In this document: positions 1-9,753 of the stretch, in pieces
How positions within the stretch are numbered: position 1 is the stretch's first letter
How the letters are laid out: each line of letters begins with the position of its first letter
Assembly (NCBI GenBank): GCA_015350385.1
Contig: WNKI01000002.1
Span: 3,174,457-3,238,456 of the forward strand
Origin: Aculops lycopersici
Taxonomy: Eukaryota > Arthropoda > Arachnida > Trombidiformes > Eriophyidae
Direction of reading: 5' to 3'
DNA length: 64,000 nucleotides
Notes under the pieces: model-generated
Told to the model about the DNA's origin: nothing
The model's input: only the letters and a program-made list of their open reading frames with translations
Databases searched by the model: none
Translations under genes and position numbers: made by a program

Positions 1-642
1 ACAACACATCCCAGTCTAATGCAAGGGAAGCACGAAGACTCGACGACCAAGACAAAGTGGCAATTATATTCTTGATATTAGCACTCGATTATTATTACTA
101 ATATTATATTCAAGAGTCGCACTTCTTTATTTTTGCTTGTGCCATTATTATCATTATTATAGAGGGATATTCGAGTTCCATCTCCGCTGCCGCCACTAGT
201 TCGCTATCAGAAGGCGAAAATCAATCAAGAAAGCAAGGTTATATCTAGGGCAGGAGCCCTAAACCTAAGGCTCTACCTAATCATCCTACTCCTCGTCTCC
301 CTCCTACCTACTCCTCATCCTTATCTTTAGATTCTTCGCTATTGTTATCATTATTATTATAATAACTATAATATAAAATTCTATTATCAATAGAGCCGAT
401 CAATTATTATCACTACTACCGCAGCCACCGCAACCAATCGAGCCTCAGAGAAAAAGTAAATAAGGCGAAGCAAGAGCGATAAAAGTTTACTGTTGGCAAC
501 CTAACTTTTATACGTACACTCACCACCATTGATACAACAGAGGGAAAGAGGTCAAGTAATTGAAAGTCAAAGTCAACTTAAGTGTTTAGTTTAGTTGGCC
601 AAATTTCTATTGACTAACCTAAACAAAACAAAGTCAGTCGCA
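1..642. other. AT-rich upstream region, no gene seen
   Basis: AT-rich leader and intergenic DNA before the PRELI-domain gene, with several short runs of TTA/ATT. I see no open frame of note and no convincing TATA box. The last part probably holds the promoter and 5' UTR of the gene that starts at 643. Confidence 0.5.
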
Positions 643-1558
643 ATGGTGCAAAAATATAAATCCCAAGTCTGGGTCTACAAGTACCCATTTGAATTGGTCA
701 TGTCCGCCTACGAGAGGCGGTTTCCATCCTGTGAGCTATTGCCTGTTTTTGTTGGTAGCGATATCCTTAGGGAGGAAATAAGTCCAGATAAATCCATTCA
801 TATTGTCGAGCGTAGGTGTAAAATTAATGTTGATGCTCCATTTATATTGAAAAAGTTAGCCGGCGTTGATTACGTTTATTTTATTCAAATCAACACACTC
901 AATAGGCTGAAACGAACACTAACAATTGAGGCTACAAATGAGTCGTTTGCAAATAGAATAGTAATCAAAGAATATTGCACATATTATGTAAGTAGAAACC
1001 ATCGATACTTGAATCTTGATCCTCCTGTCGCCCATTGAGTTGCGCCTCACTCTAGGCGTTCAGTATTCAATTACACATCTAGACACAGGGACTGGCTTGT
1101 GGTGTCGATTTCACTCGCCCATTTAGAAATCATAAAAATCAATTGTCTAAACAGACTAACTAACCCCAACTAACTTCTCTTAATCAATCGTTCAAACAAT
1201 GAAATTTGAACAGGTACATCCCGAGAACCCAGAGTGGACTTGCTTCGAGCAATCCGCTTGCCTAGAAGTCAAATCTTTTTTCGGCTTCGAGAGTGCCGTC
1301 GAAAAGTTGGCCGCCAAGCAGTATGCTCAGAGTATTAGCAAAGGTAAAGAGATAATAGAGCATTACATTGAAATATTAAGGAAAGAAGGAACAACGCAAG
1401 TGGAAAGGTTCCAGCCCCAACAACAGCAAGAAACAAACCAACCACAACCACAACAGAATGAGCACCAAGATCACGAGCAGCAAGAACAACAACCTAATAC
1501 CAACAATAACAATAACCAATCAACAACCCAAATGGCCAATACAACAGATGTCTGTTGA
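643..1558 (+). CDS. PRELI/MSF1-domain protein, SEC14L1 N-terminal-like, two exons
   Basis: Exons 643-987 and 1214-1558 give 229 residues. The start is the ATG opening MVQKY, the usual SEC14L1/5 start; the frame is open further upstream but has no ATG. The donor is GTAAGT at 988 and the acceptor ...GAACAG ends at 1213, phase 0, which joins ..CTYY to VHPENPEWTCFEQSA exactly as in animal SEC14L1. Residues 1 to about 180 are a full PRELI domain (VYKYPFELVMSAYERRFPSC, VERRCKI, FANRI, GKEIIEHYIEILRKEGT). PRELI domains carry phospholipids between membranes. In SEC14L1 this domain is followed by CRAL-TRIO and GOLD domains. Here it is followed by a Gln/Asn-rich tail of about 48 residues (about 182-229) and a stop, so the lipid-binding SEC14 part is absent. 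An ATTAAA signal lies at 1640. Identity is strong; the splice model is well supported. Confidence 0.85.
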
Positions 1559-1567
1559 CGAACAAAA

Positions 1568-1645
1568 TTTATTATTAATTTTATTATTATTATTATTATT
1601 AATATTATTGATTACTATTACATACATTTTATGAAGATCATTAAA
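1568..1645. promoter_or_regulatory. overlapping poly(A) signals of convergent genes
   Basis: An ATTAAA at 1640-1645 (plus) suits the PRELI gene. AATAAA hexamers on the minus strand at 1585-1580 and 1573-1568 suit GLRX3. The two 3' ends therefore overlap by several tens of bases within a TTA-rich stretch (about 1567-1610). Confidence 0.5.
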
Positions 1646-1717
1646 AATAGTAAAAATATCATAACGTTTTCAAATGATCTTGAGCTTGGGTGAGCCGTGG
1701 TTGTGTCCTCGGCGCAC

Positions 1718-2413
1718 TTATTCGCCTTTTAGAGTTTTCACAAGCTCGCCCTGGTCGTCTAGTTGCTTCAAGATATCGAGACCGCCGATGAACTCACCCT
1801 TGGCATAGACCTGAGGGTATGTTGGCCAGTCGGAGAATTCTTTGAGTCCCTGTCGAACGTCCTCATCCTGTAAAATGTCGAATGAATCATATTGAATGTC
1901 GTGTTTGGCTAGAAGAGCAACAAGTTGCTTACTAAAGCCGCATCTCGGTTGCTCAGGTTGGCCCTTCATAAATATCATCACCGGTGACCGACTGGTCAAC
2001 TTTTTGAGGTACTCGTTGAATCTCTCCTTAGGGTCGACACTTTTTCCTTCTTCCGAGGATGCGACATCTCCAGATAGGATATCGTATCGCTTCAGCTCCT
2101 CCTCGATAGTTTTAATTAGCTTACTTGTCTCTAGGGTGTCGATTTTAATGTGGCTCTTTCCTTTGGCCAAACAAACAACCATGGGCACTGACAATACTTG
2201 GAATTTCTTTGCCAACTCATCATTTGCCTCAACATCGACGGTTCCCACGACAACTTTGTCTAATAAATTAGGTGCATTAGAGACAGCATTTGCGGAGTCT
2301 TTGACCAAATCCTGTTGGCCGGAAAACTCGGCGTCGAAGAAGAGAATCACAAATTTATCCTTGTTGGCTTCCAGAAAATCGTTGCCATTTGATGTTAGCG
2401 GGACAACTGGCAT
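1718..2413 (-). CDS. GLRX3: Glutaredoxin-3 (PICOT), monothiol CGFS type
   Basis: Single exon, 231 residues. Residues 1-110 form a thioredoxin-fold domain (cis-proline P77 in LSVPMVV). Residues about 130-231 form one monothiol glutaredoxin domain with CGFS at 158-161, the MKG loop before it, WPTYP at 196-200 and GGLDIL from 210. CGFS glutaredoxins bind a [2Fe-2S] cluster with glutathione and pass iron-sulfur clusters in the cytosol and nucleus, often with BolA2. Vertebrate GLRX3 has two glutaredoxin domains (about 335 residues); this one has a single domain, like yeast Grx3/4. The thioredoxin active-site region reads DAEFSGQQ, with no cysteine at all, so that domain cannot be redox-active. It is convergent with the PRELI gene, with overlapping 3' ends. 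Confidence 0.95.
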   Translation of the reverse strand: MPVVPLTSNGNDFLEANKDKFVILFFDAEFSGQQDLVKDSANAVSNAPNLLDKVVVGTVDVEANDELAKKFQVLSVPMVVCLAKGKSHIKIDTLETSKLIKTIEEELKRYDILSGDVASSEEGKSVDPKERFNEYLKKLTSRSPVMIFMKGQPEQPRCGFSKQLVALLAKHDIQYDSFDILQDEDVRQGLKEFSDWPTYPQVYAKGEFIGGLDILKQLDDQGELVKTLKGE

Positions 2414-3447
2414 GTTGACGGTTGGTTTAGGTTTCAGTAAGAGCTAATATAATTAAGAGCAGGTACAGGGGAAATAATAATAATAATCTAGAATATTTAC
2501 TCGATATTAACAGTGAGATTTAGGCGAAACGGGTCAAATTTTCAGTCACCACATCGACAACAATGCCAATACGAAAAATGTGACGGTGAGCTTTAGCATG
2601 CGCCTTATTCCATATCGGCGGCAAAGTCCATGTGTTTTGCGTTACCTCGTGCACTGAAGATTGGAGCAAGAGGCGCACGCGCTTCACCATCTTGACATCT
2701 TAGATTTTTAGCCCCTCTTCTAAGACATTCTATCATGATCAATACATCTATTCCGGTCAAGTTTGGGATCAGATGGAAATTCAAGGCTTAAATGCTGAGC
2801 AACCTTTAGATGTTGGGTGACTAAGATCTTTTTTTGTACATAACTAACATACTTGCACCCAGAGGAAAAACAAATAAATTTTGGCAACAGCCAAAATTTC
2901 CATCTGCTTCGTTACTTTGTTAAGATGACAGGCGAAGACTCTTCATATTTACATTTGAGAGAATGATGGTGCGACGAGACCATCACCTTGGTAGCTGATG
3001 TCAATATTTGACTCTCTATTGCCATGGTTAGACAAGGCAAAAATTTGTCAACTTGTTGCAAATAGCTGGCCATTGCATTATCAGTCCAACCATTAGGCCG
3101 AAACATGACCTGCCAAATCCTCGCGCTGGCTGTCAGATTAATCTCTTGTAGATGATGGGTTTTACCTAAGCGCTTCCTCATCCGCGAGTTAACTCGTTGT
3201 CTGAAACTTGTTATTTGTATAATTCAAGTGCATGGTTGCAATGTTATGCCACAACTTCTTTCGGCTGTGATATTTACGTCTCGCAAATCTAGCTTGTGGC
3301 AACTTTTGCAATAAAAAATCTAATGTTTATTTCATATGCCAAAGTATCATACTTGAACCCTTGATTAGTTAATAATGGAATAGCGAGCAGTATACGTCGA
3401 GATTTTCATTGCTTGCTGATATTATCAATCAAATTCCCCGTTCCTTC
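2414..3447. other. intergenic, possible small ORF
   Basis: This is the promoter side of GLRX3 and the upstream side of the 5S gene. The only ORF with its own ATG is an 89-codon one on the minus strand (3181-2912). It has no recognisable domain, and I would not call it a gene without transcript support. Confidence 0.4.
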
Positions 3448-3565
3448 GTGTAGGGCCATACTAGGCAGAAAGCACCGCTTCTCGTCAGCTCAGCGAAGTT
3501 AAGCTGCCTTAGGCCGGGTTAGTACTTGGGAGGGAGACCACCTGGGAATCCCCGGTGTCCTACGC
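3448..3565 (+). rRNA. 5S ribosomal RNA
   Basis: 118 nt. The ends pair as helix I (GTGTAGG at 3448-3454 with CCTACGC at 3559-3565). The internal Pol III control region is intact: box A AGTTAAGCTG, then GGTTAGTACTTGG and GGGAGACCACCTGGGAAT, all hallmark eukaryotic 5S sequences. A run of seven T at 3566-3572 is a Pol III terminator. It is a lone copy; no second 5S repeat or other array unit is visible in the window. Confidence 0.95.
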
Positions 3566-3572
3566 TTTTTTT
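3566..3572 (+). terminator. Pol III T-run after 5S rRNA
   Basis: Seven consecutive T directly after the 3' end of the 5S gene, the standard RNA polymerase III stop signal. Confidence 0.85.
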
Positions 3573-5151
3573 CGCGTTTTAATTTTTGAAATTTTTAGTT
3601 CTTACTGCGGTGAATAGAATTTCTTAGAGGTAATCCTCATGAAACCGGTAGTGACCAAAGATCGAGGTCGAATTGCAGTTGTGTCATCCATTTATTTGTT
3701 TATCTTCATTACACCAATAATGTTATTTTTCCCATCAAAATGAATCGTAATCAAGTTGAAGTCATCATTGATCATGAACCAGCTACCTCGTTGGTTTTGG
3801 ACGCACACGACATTATAAACTCACCATCTAACCCGTTAGGTCTCTCGGCCGGATGATAAGTTAACGGTCACTTATCAAGTATTAAGCACCAAAACCTCCA
3901 TAATTTGGCTCGAATTCATCTATTGATTTCCCTCTCAATCCATAGCATTGGCTACTTCTTCTAGACTACTTCTCTAATAATTTCTCCTCGAGGCCCTCCT
4001 CGTGCTTGTGGTGGCTATGATGATGGCGCTTTAAGTTTCGTCGTCATCCTGGTGAAGGTGGTGTTGCCATTCTCCATCGTGAATTTGGTGATCGTGGCGC
4101 GCATCGTTGTCGTAGTCGTGATGGTGACGGTCGTGGTGCCTCCTGCCACCCTCCTCCTCTCAAAAGTCCTTGATTTAAAAATGAACTCTACTATCCTTGA
4201 TCTTAGAGGCAGCGAGCGAGATCAAAGGCCGGCACTCTCTAGGGCTTCTTAGATGGTATGTTCCATTGCAGCATCGGCAATCGAGTGAAGCATTTGCTTA
4301 CTAAAACCAGCCCCGTAACGTGAGTGCTCCTCTTTCTCCCCACGATGTCGTCTTTCCTCCTTCTCCTTGCCGTCCTCCTTATGCCACCGAGACAGAAGAG
4401 ACCGAGACTCTAAACTATTGAGTAGAATTATACACGAAAGATGATCAGTGACTAGTACGATCTTCCGAATTTATCTTCGAGACAAAATGACACAGAAACC
4501 AAAACTCACCGACTCGGGAATATAACCGAAACAACAAACTTCATCTTCCTTGTTCTCTTAGGTTATTTTTCTATGATTATTTTACCACTCTCAAGATTTT
4601 GAAGCGATCTCAGTCGAATCAAACAAAAGAGGTGATTGTAATTTATGACTCATTGATTTCAGTTCCATTCAAATACCAGAATCCAAAACAAGAGTGAGCC
4701 CACGAATAGAAAGCAAGTCTAATTTTGGACTGCATCTTGGCGCCCTGCCGAGAGCGAGACTCTCATGGGCTTTAGATGGCATATGGAACTAGTGTTGCCT
4801 AAAAGCGAGCTGCTTTAGTGTTCGTAATTATTATTACGATAGTCACCTGCTCTTAATAATCCTCTCGAAAAGATACATTGGACTACTTATCACCTATGAC
4901 CCATGTTTCCGGTGGTCGAGCTGTTTTTTATTATCGTTTAAGCGTGGTTCTGTATCAAATCCCTTCTCGTCAAGACTTACCTGTTGTTTTGTTACGTCGA
5001 AAGGTTTTCTAGATCAAAAGCCTAGTCTTCAAAACTGAGAGTCCTGTGTCGAAAGTCTTTGAGTTTCGAGAGGAGAGCTGTTCCCCCGTTGAGAAAACAG
5101 TACTGATCGGCGAAGCGTACGATTGGAAGCTAGCCAATGTTCGGAACTTGT
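3573..5151. other. intergenic, with decayed-looking coding stretch
   Basis: No intact gene. The stretch around 3985-4185 (see separate entry) looks like a decayed Arg/Gly-rich reading frame. The rest (4260-5150) is ordinary mixed sequence without a convincing ORF, tRNA or promoter. Confidence 0.4.
3985..4185 (+). pseudogene. decayed Arg/Gly-rich ORF remnant
   Basis: Read in two frames joined near 4037, the strand gives RGPPRACGGYDD then RRHPGEGG, HREFGDRGAHRCRSRDGDGRG and a proline run before a stop. The composition (repeated CGT/GGT codons, R-G-D runs) resembles an RGG/RS-type RNA-binding tail broken by a frameshift. No source gene can be named and no complete domain is present, so this is a weak call. 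Confidence 0.25.
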
Positions 5152-5216
5152 TTTATTTAATAGACATCCTATGCAGCGGCGGCGACTGTGGTAGTCTCAT
5201 CAGCTGAAATGGAGGT

Positions 5217-6157
5217 TCAGGTCTCTTTGGCTGGCTCGCTGGTTGTTGGGGCCGAGGTGCTGGTTGGGGCCGAGGTGCTGGTTGAAGAAGTGGCTGGAGT
5301 TGGGGCAACAGTAGTTGTAGTGGCAGCTTCTGGATTAGCTGGTGCGGCCTTTGGGTCAACTTTTGGCTTCTTAGGGCCAAAGAAGATCTCGCGAATGCGA
5401 CCTAAGAGTCCCTTCTTGGCAGGAACTGGCGATGGAGCAATGGAATCGGTAGAACGCTTGCGTCTGAAGATCTTCTCCAAAAGTGACTCCTCGTGATGCT
5501 CGTGATGTCCGTGGTGCTCGTGATCATCGTCATCGTCGTCGCGATGATGATGGTGCTCGTGTTCTTCATCGTCGTCGTAGTGATGACGATGATGTTCGTG
5601 TTCTTCATCGTCGTCATCGTGATGATGGTGTTGCTCGTGCTCGTGTTCGTGGTGGTCGAAGTCGTGTTCGTGGTGGCGAAGACGCTCCTCCTCCTCGCGA
5701 CGTCTTTCCTCTTCGTGGCGACGCTCGGCCTCCTCATGCTGGCGTCTCATCTCCTCCTCTTGGCGACGATGCTCTTCTTCAAGAAGACGATGCTCTTCTT
5801 CATGATGACGACGTTCCTCTTCCAAGTGGCGTCGCTCTTCCTCACGATGACGCTCCTCCTCCTCATGACGGCGCCGCTCTTCCTCCTGGAGACGATGTTG
5901 CTCATCGTGCTTCCTGTGATCCTTTCCGGTCACCTTGCTAATAAACTTGTCCTTCAAATCGTCCAAGAGGCTGGCGTCAGCTGATGAATTGTGTGCGAGA
6001 TTGAAGTTAGTGGTAGAGTTGACATTTTGTCTAGTTGGGTTGCAAAAAATTATGCATATGCAACATGTCTCTTGTCAAACAGAGATTCTTGATACTTACC
6101 AGATAGAGCCATGCTCACGAGGAGCACGGCTAATATAGTCAATAAAGCGAATCTCAT
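5217..6157 (-). CDS. secreted His/Asp/Glu-rich protein, two exons
   Basis: Exon 1 is 6157-6100, a signal peptide MRFALLTILAVLLVSMALS. The donor is GTAAGT, the intron is 119 bp, and the acceptor TTCATCAG ends at 5981. Exon 2 is 5980-5217. The phase-1 join gives ..MALS/ADASLLDDLKDKF, a clean cleavage site; total 273 residues. After the leader come a long charged helix of RR/EEE repeats (about 35-115), then blocks of H, D and E (about 115-180) that look able to bind divalent metals. A furin-type RRKR follows, then a Thr/Ala/Pro tail that could carry O-glycans. The short motif S/G-LL..I/L-K/R..F recurs three times (SLLDDLKDKF, SLLEKIFRRKR, GLLGRIREIFF), which suggests amphipathic helices. A poly(A) signal AATAAA lies at 5157-5152. 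I do not recognise a family. Metal storage or binding is an inference from composition only. Confidence 0.75.
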
Positions 6158-7094
6158 CTTGTACTTGTAGTCTTTCGTGATTAGGTTTTACCTTCAATGA
6201 GTCCTATCAAATTATTTTTCATTTGAATTCAGTCTAGTTGGATCCACAGGTGTGATCTGTATCAAATCTGTATGGGAATGTCATGCGAATCTAGCGCCAT
6301 GAGCTGAGGGGTTTTGGTGGTGCGACTGTTACGATAAAGGATACTATTTTTAGACCAACAATTTAGATGTTGTGATGTGTCAAAAACAGTCGTGTATCTT
6401 AAATACAAATTCATGAACAAACTAGACAGGTAAGCTCACATTCACGTACTAAAATTGTGTACAGCACCCTGGGATTGTCAGGGCGAGTCGGATAGACCCA
6501 ATCGACAATCGGGTTGGTGGATGTTTTCATGTTTGAGAGGCTCACCTGTTACCATGCAAGTCAAGCTTGATAGTGACTCGCATCTTGTGACGTTAATGAG
6601 ATGGTCTCCCTGGTTGAACTAGCTCTCGAGATTACCCCAGATTTCGGTTTCTGGTTACTCGTGCAGATGAACCATTCACTTAGGTAACAATCGACCAGTT
6701 TCTCCACTTGACTGAAAAAATTGGTTGACTTAATTTTTGTTAACCCTCCTGAAAAAAACGCAGGTAGTAGATTGTAATTACGAAGCTTGGTTAAGAACCT
6801 GAAACCACCTATGATATTTCAAGTTCCTCTTCAATGGACGTGCACAGTAGTATTGCGCGTGTCGAACTGGACACTCGTGTGCTAACTCAGCAAAAACAGC
6901 AGCATTACTGGCGGCACCTCCAACGCACCATGTGCTTCAAAATCTGGATCGAATAGTGCGACTATTCACAGACATTTCCATCCTATTTCACGAATTCTCA
7001 GATATTTACTAACTCCAATACAATCTTACCTCATGACATATTATACAATTATACCTCCACAACTGGAACACTCCAAGAACATCTGTGAACACAA
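6158..7094. other. divergent intergenic region
   Basis: Shared upstream region of the His-rich gene (minus) and INTS4 (plus). I see no clear TATA box, tRNA or long ORF. An N-terminal INTS4 exon could lie here, but none is recognisable; an in-frame TGA stands two codons before the INTS4 ATG. Confidence 0.4.
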
Positions 7095-9239
7095 ATGAAA
7101 CTAATCTCGAAGGACCTGTTCCATCAGGATCCGCGCAAGAGGAGGGATGCACTCGCCGAGTATGTCAAGGAAAATTATGATTTGGATGTCAATTTGTACC
7201 CTCATATGACCGAAACCTTGAAGGATGACTACGATAGATGCAGATCTTTGGCTCTTAGGCTAATAGTTACCCTTAGCTCAAAGTATGGCGATTGTTGGGT
7301 TCCAGATCCAATCACAAACAAGCAGGTTAGATTGGCCGACGACGCATTTGCAAAAATATGTAGAATGATCACCGATTCTGCCGTTGAGGTTCGAGTTGAG
7401 GCTGCCAGATCCATATCATCATTCAAGACTGTTAGTTTGGATTACCTACTCGTGACTCTAGATAAGAAAATGGAAGCCGCTCACAGTGGAGCCTTCGTTT
7501 TTGGATTGGAAGATGAGAGGAAAGATGTCAGAATAGCGGCGCTGGATTCTCTTTGTCAGTTATCCAAATTGCAACCTGCATTTGCAGAAAGGTCTCTGGA
7601 TCACATAGTTGATATGTTCAATGATGAGATTGAGGATATTAGGCTGCAAGCAATCGAAGCATTACAAGAGATTGACAATATTGACTTAAGAGACGATCAA
7701 GTGGAGGTGGTATTGTCAGTATTAGACTCACCATCAATGGACATCCGCGAGGCGTTGCATAAAATGTTAGCCAGGGTTAATATGGCAACGAATAGATCCT
7801 TGAGAAGATGTATAGAGAGTGTTTTAGTTAATCTTGCTCGATATCCTCAGGACAAACTATCGATTTTTAGATGCTTCCAGCTACTGGGCGAGCATCATTC
7901 CGGTTTAGTGCTGACACTTGTTACCGAACTCTTAGCCATTCATCCTTATCTCAAGCTACCCGAGCAATCACTCATCGATGACAATTACATTGCAACCCTA
8001 ATACTTATATTCAATGCGGCACCTAAGACACCTGCCATATTGGACACCCTGGAAAGTCATACCCTTCAGCACCAAACTTTCCTCAGACATACAATGCCAA
8101 ATTTTATGCCCTTCTGTGAGAAACCCAAGTCACAAGCTGCTTCTGCATTGTTTTTTGTCAGCATATTTGACAGACTAGCCAAGATGCTCAAATCAGATAG
8201 GAAACACGAGGCCAAGATTGCACTGATGGAGATGAGTCTCCAGGATTTGCAAGGATTTGGTTTGGTTGAACCAGAATTTAGAGCTTCAACTGAATTTTAT
8301 CGCATAGTCATTGATTCCATATTAACAATGTCTAAAGTGATCTCAAACCCTGAATGGACTGGTACAAAACAGTCTCTAGAACTAATACGCAGAGTTCTCG
8401 ACCAAACGTTTGCATTATTGAGGAAGTTTCACAAGCTCAATGTTATTCAGATATGTTGCATCCAGCAGTTGAGAATCCAGGCTTTGGCGATAGAGTTGAT
8501 TGCATTCATAAACAGTAGCAACGCATCCGCTTTAGATCTATGTGATAATTTTGTCGAGGAAGTAAGAAGTCTTGAACAATACTTGAACGATGAGCCATTC
8601 CTTGATAGCATGGCTCTTGGCCTATCAACTGGAAGTATATTGGAGGAACTGAGCTCATTGGATCAACCAAAGCCGGGAACTGTTGCAAGACGAATTGAGC
8701 CACTTTTTAAGAATACACCAACGGCACTTGATCAAATCAACGAGACACTCATATCACTAATTGAATCTCAGAATGTAGATAACTTGCGAAGAATGAAGGT
8801 TTCCTCGGCAACTGTAAACAATTGTCCAGACAAAAGTGATACACCAAACAAGGTCACAACCGGACTAGTGTTGGCACTGACTCTTGACGCTCTAGTTGAG
8901 AATATCTCTAGTATTGATGATGTTAGAGTTAGAGTTTGTTATCCAGATAAGCAGGCTCACATAATGGTTCCGATATCGCAACATTTTCGTCTCATCTCTC
9001 AAGATGAATATACAAGAACCAGCTCCTACCGATTGTATTCAACCGTGAATATTTGTCACCCTACTTGGACGGAGGCAAGTTCGGTGGATTTATCATTGCT
9101 TTTAGATTATAGGGATAATCAGGCGACAAGTATCGATCTAAACCAAATCGATCAGACAATAGCTAACGAGGAGAGCCAAGTGATTGAATTATGTAGGCCA
9201 TTGAGTCTCAAGATACAGCCTCAAAGTATGCGGTGGTAG
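7095..9239 (+). CDS. INTS4: Integrator complex subunit 4 (N-terminally short)
   Basis: Single exon, 714 residues. INTS4 is the HEAT-repeat scaffold that, with INTS9 and INTS11, forms the cleavage module acting on snRNA and paused Pol II transcripts in the nucleus. Diagnostic stretches match family INTS4: VRLADDAFAKICRM, FGLEDERKDVRIAALDSLC, VDMFNDEIEDIRLQAIEAL, DIREALHKML and the C-terminal beta domain (GLVLALTLDALVEN, VRVCYPDKQAHIMVP, HPTWTEASSVDLSLLLDY). Compared with human INTS4 (about 960 residues), roughly the first 200 residues of HEAT repeats are missing. The charged insert after LDKK is cut to a few residues (KMEAAHSG). An upstream exon could join at an AG inside the start (CTCGAAG/GACC), but none is visible. 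The 3' signal AATAAA is at 9362-9367. Confidence 0.9.
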   Translation: MKLISKDLFHQDPRKRRDALAEYVKENYDLDVNLYPHMTETLKDDYDRCRSLALRLIVTLSSKYGDCWVPDPITNKQVRLADDAFAKICRMITDSAVEVRVEAARSISSFKTVSLDYLLVTLDKKMEAAHSGAFVFGLEDERKDVRIAALDSLCQLSKLQPAFAERSLDHIVDMFNDEIEDIRLQAIEALQEIDNIDLRDDQVEVVLSVLDSPSMDIREALHKMLARVNMATNRSLRRCIESVLVNLARYPQDKLSIFRCFQLLGEHHSGLVLTLVTELLAIHPYLKLPEQSLIDDNYIATLILIFNAAPKTPAILDTLESHTLQHQTFLRHTMPNFMPFCEKPKSQAASALFFVSIFDRLAKMLKSDRKHEAKIALMEMSLQDLQGFGLVEPEFRASTEFYRIVIDSILTMSKVISNPEWTGTKQSLELIRRVLDQTFALLRKFHKLNVIQICCIQQLRIQALAIELIAFINSSNASALDLCDNFVEEVRSLEQYLNDEPFLDSMALGLSTGSILEELSSLDQPKPGTVARRIEPLFKNTPTALDQINETLISLIESQNVDNLRRMKVSSATVNNCPDKSDTPNKVTTGLVLALTLDALVENISSIDDVRVRVCYPDKQAHIMVPISQHFRLISQDEYTRTSSYRLYSTVNICHPTWTEASSVDLSLLLDYRDNQATSIDLNQIDQTIANEESQVIELCRPLSLKIQPQSMRW

Positions 9240-9361
9240 TCTAACCATACCATTTTACATGTCTATTTAATGCAATCCAAGTTTATAATGCTGGCATCGA
9301 ATAAGAAGAGAAATAATGAATTTGAATTGAATACTAAACTGATCCATAGATTCGATATGAT

Positions 9362-9367
9362 AATAAA
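9362..9367 (+). promoter_or_regulatory. poly(A) signal of INTS4
   Basis: AATAAA about 125 nt after the INTS4 stop, followed by a GT-rich stretch (GTGTGATATGT), the expected downstream element. Confidence 0.6.
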
Positions 9368-9582
9368 CTAGTGTGATATGTAATCATCACATGCTGCTGT
9401 TGATGTTACCTTTTGTTTAATAATGAGTTTAATTCGCTGCCGCTTCCGAGAGGTTTGTTGGTTTGTTTACATTTGCTCCTAAATTTAAACTATTAGATCT
9501 AGATCTTCTTGCTACTCCATTTTTCATTCTTAGGGGAGTTTGCTAAAGTATCACAAAGCAATTGGCTAGCCAAACGCTTCAT

Positions 9583-9753
9583 TTACTTCTGGTATATGGA
9601 CTCCATCGTGTAGCCCCTCTCAAGTAGAGCTCGTTCTAGAATTCCAACCCGGTACTTCATTCTCTCTATCTCGCCCCTAAGACGAGCCAATTTGATCTTC
9701 TCCTCGCTTGGCTGCGAACACTTGGCGTCGCCACTGCTCGTTTGATCGCCCAT
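9583..9753 (-). CDS. 56-residue coiled-coil microprotein
   Basis: An ATG-to-TAA frame of 57 codons. The N-terminus is polar (MGDQTSSGDAKCSQPSEEK). It is followed by one amphipathic coiled-coil helix, LARLRGEIERMKYRVGILERALLE, and a short end RGYTMESIYQK. Hydrophobic residues in the helix (L25, I29, M32, V36, L39, L43) follow a heptad-like spacing, and the frame is closed cleanly, unlike a chance ORF. It sits between INTS4 (tail to tail) and the small membrane protein gene. I cannot name the family; a small adaptor or complex subunit is possible. Confidence 0.55.
   Translation of the reverse strand: MGDQTSSGDAKCSQPSEEKIKLARLRGEIERMKYRVGILERALLERGYTMESIYQK

Noticed and set aside
2912..3181. 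89-codon minus-strand ORF with its own ATG
   Set aside because: No family, no signal, no conserved pattern; kept only as a note in the intergenic entry.
5483..5984. Plus-strand frames rich in Val/Met or Arg/Asp
   Set aside because: Antisense shadows of the His/Asp/Glu-rich exon.
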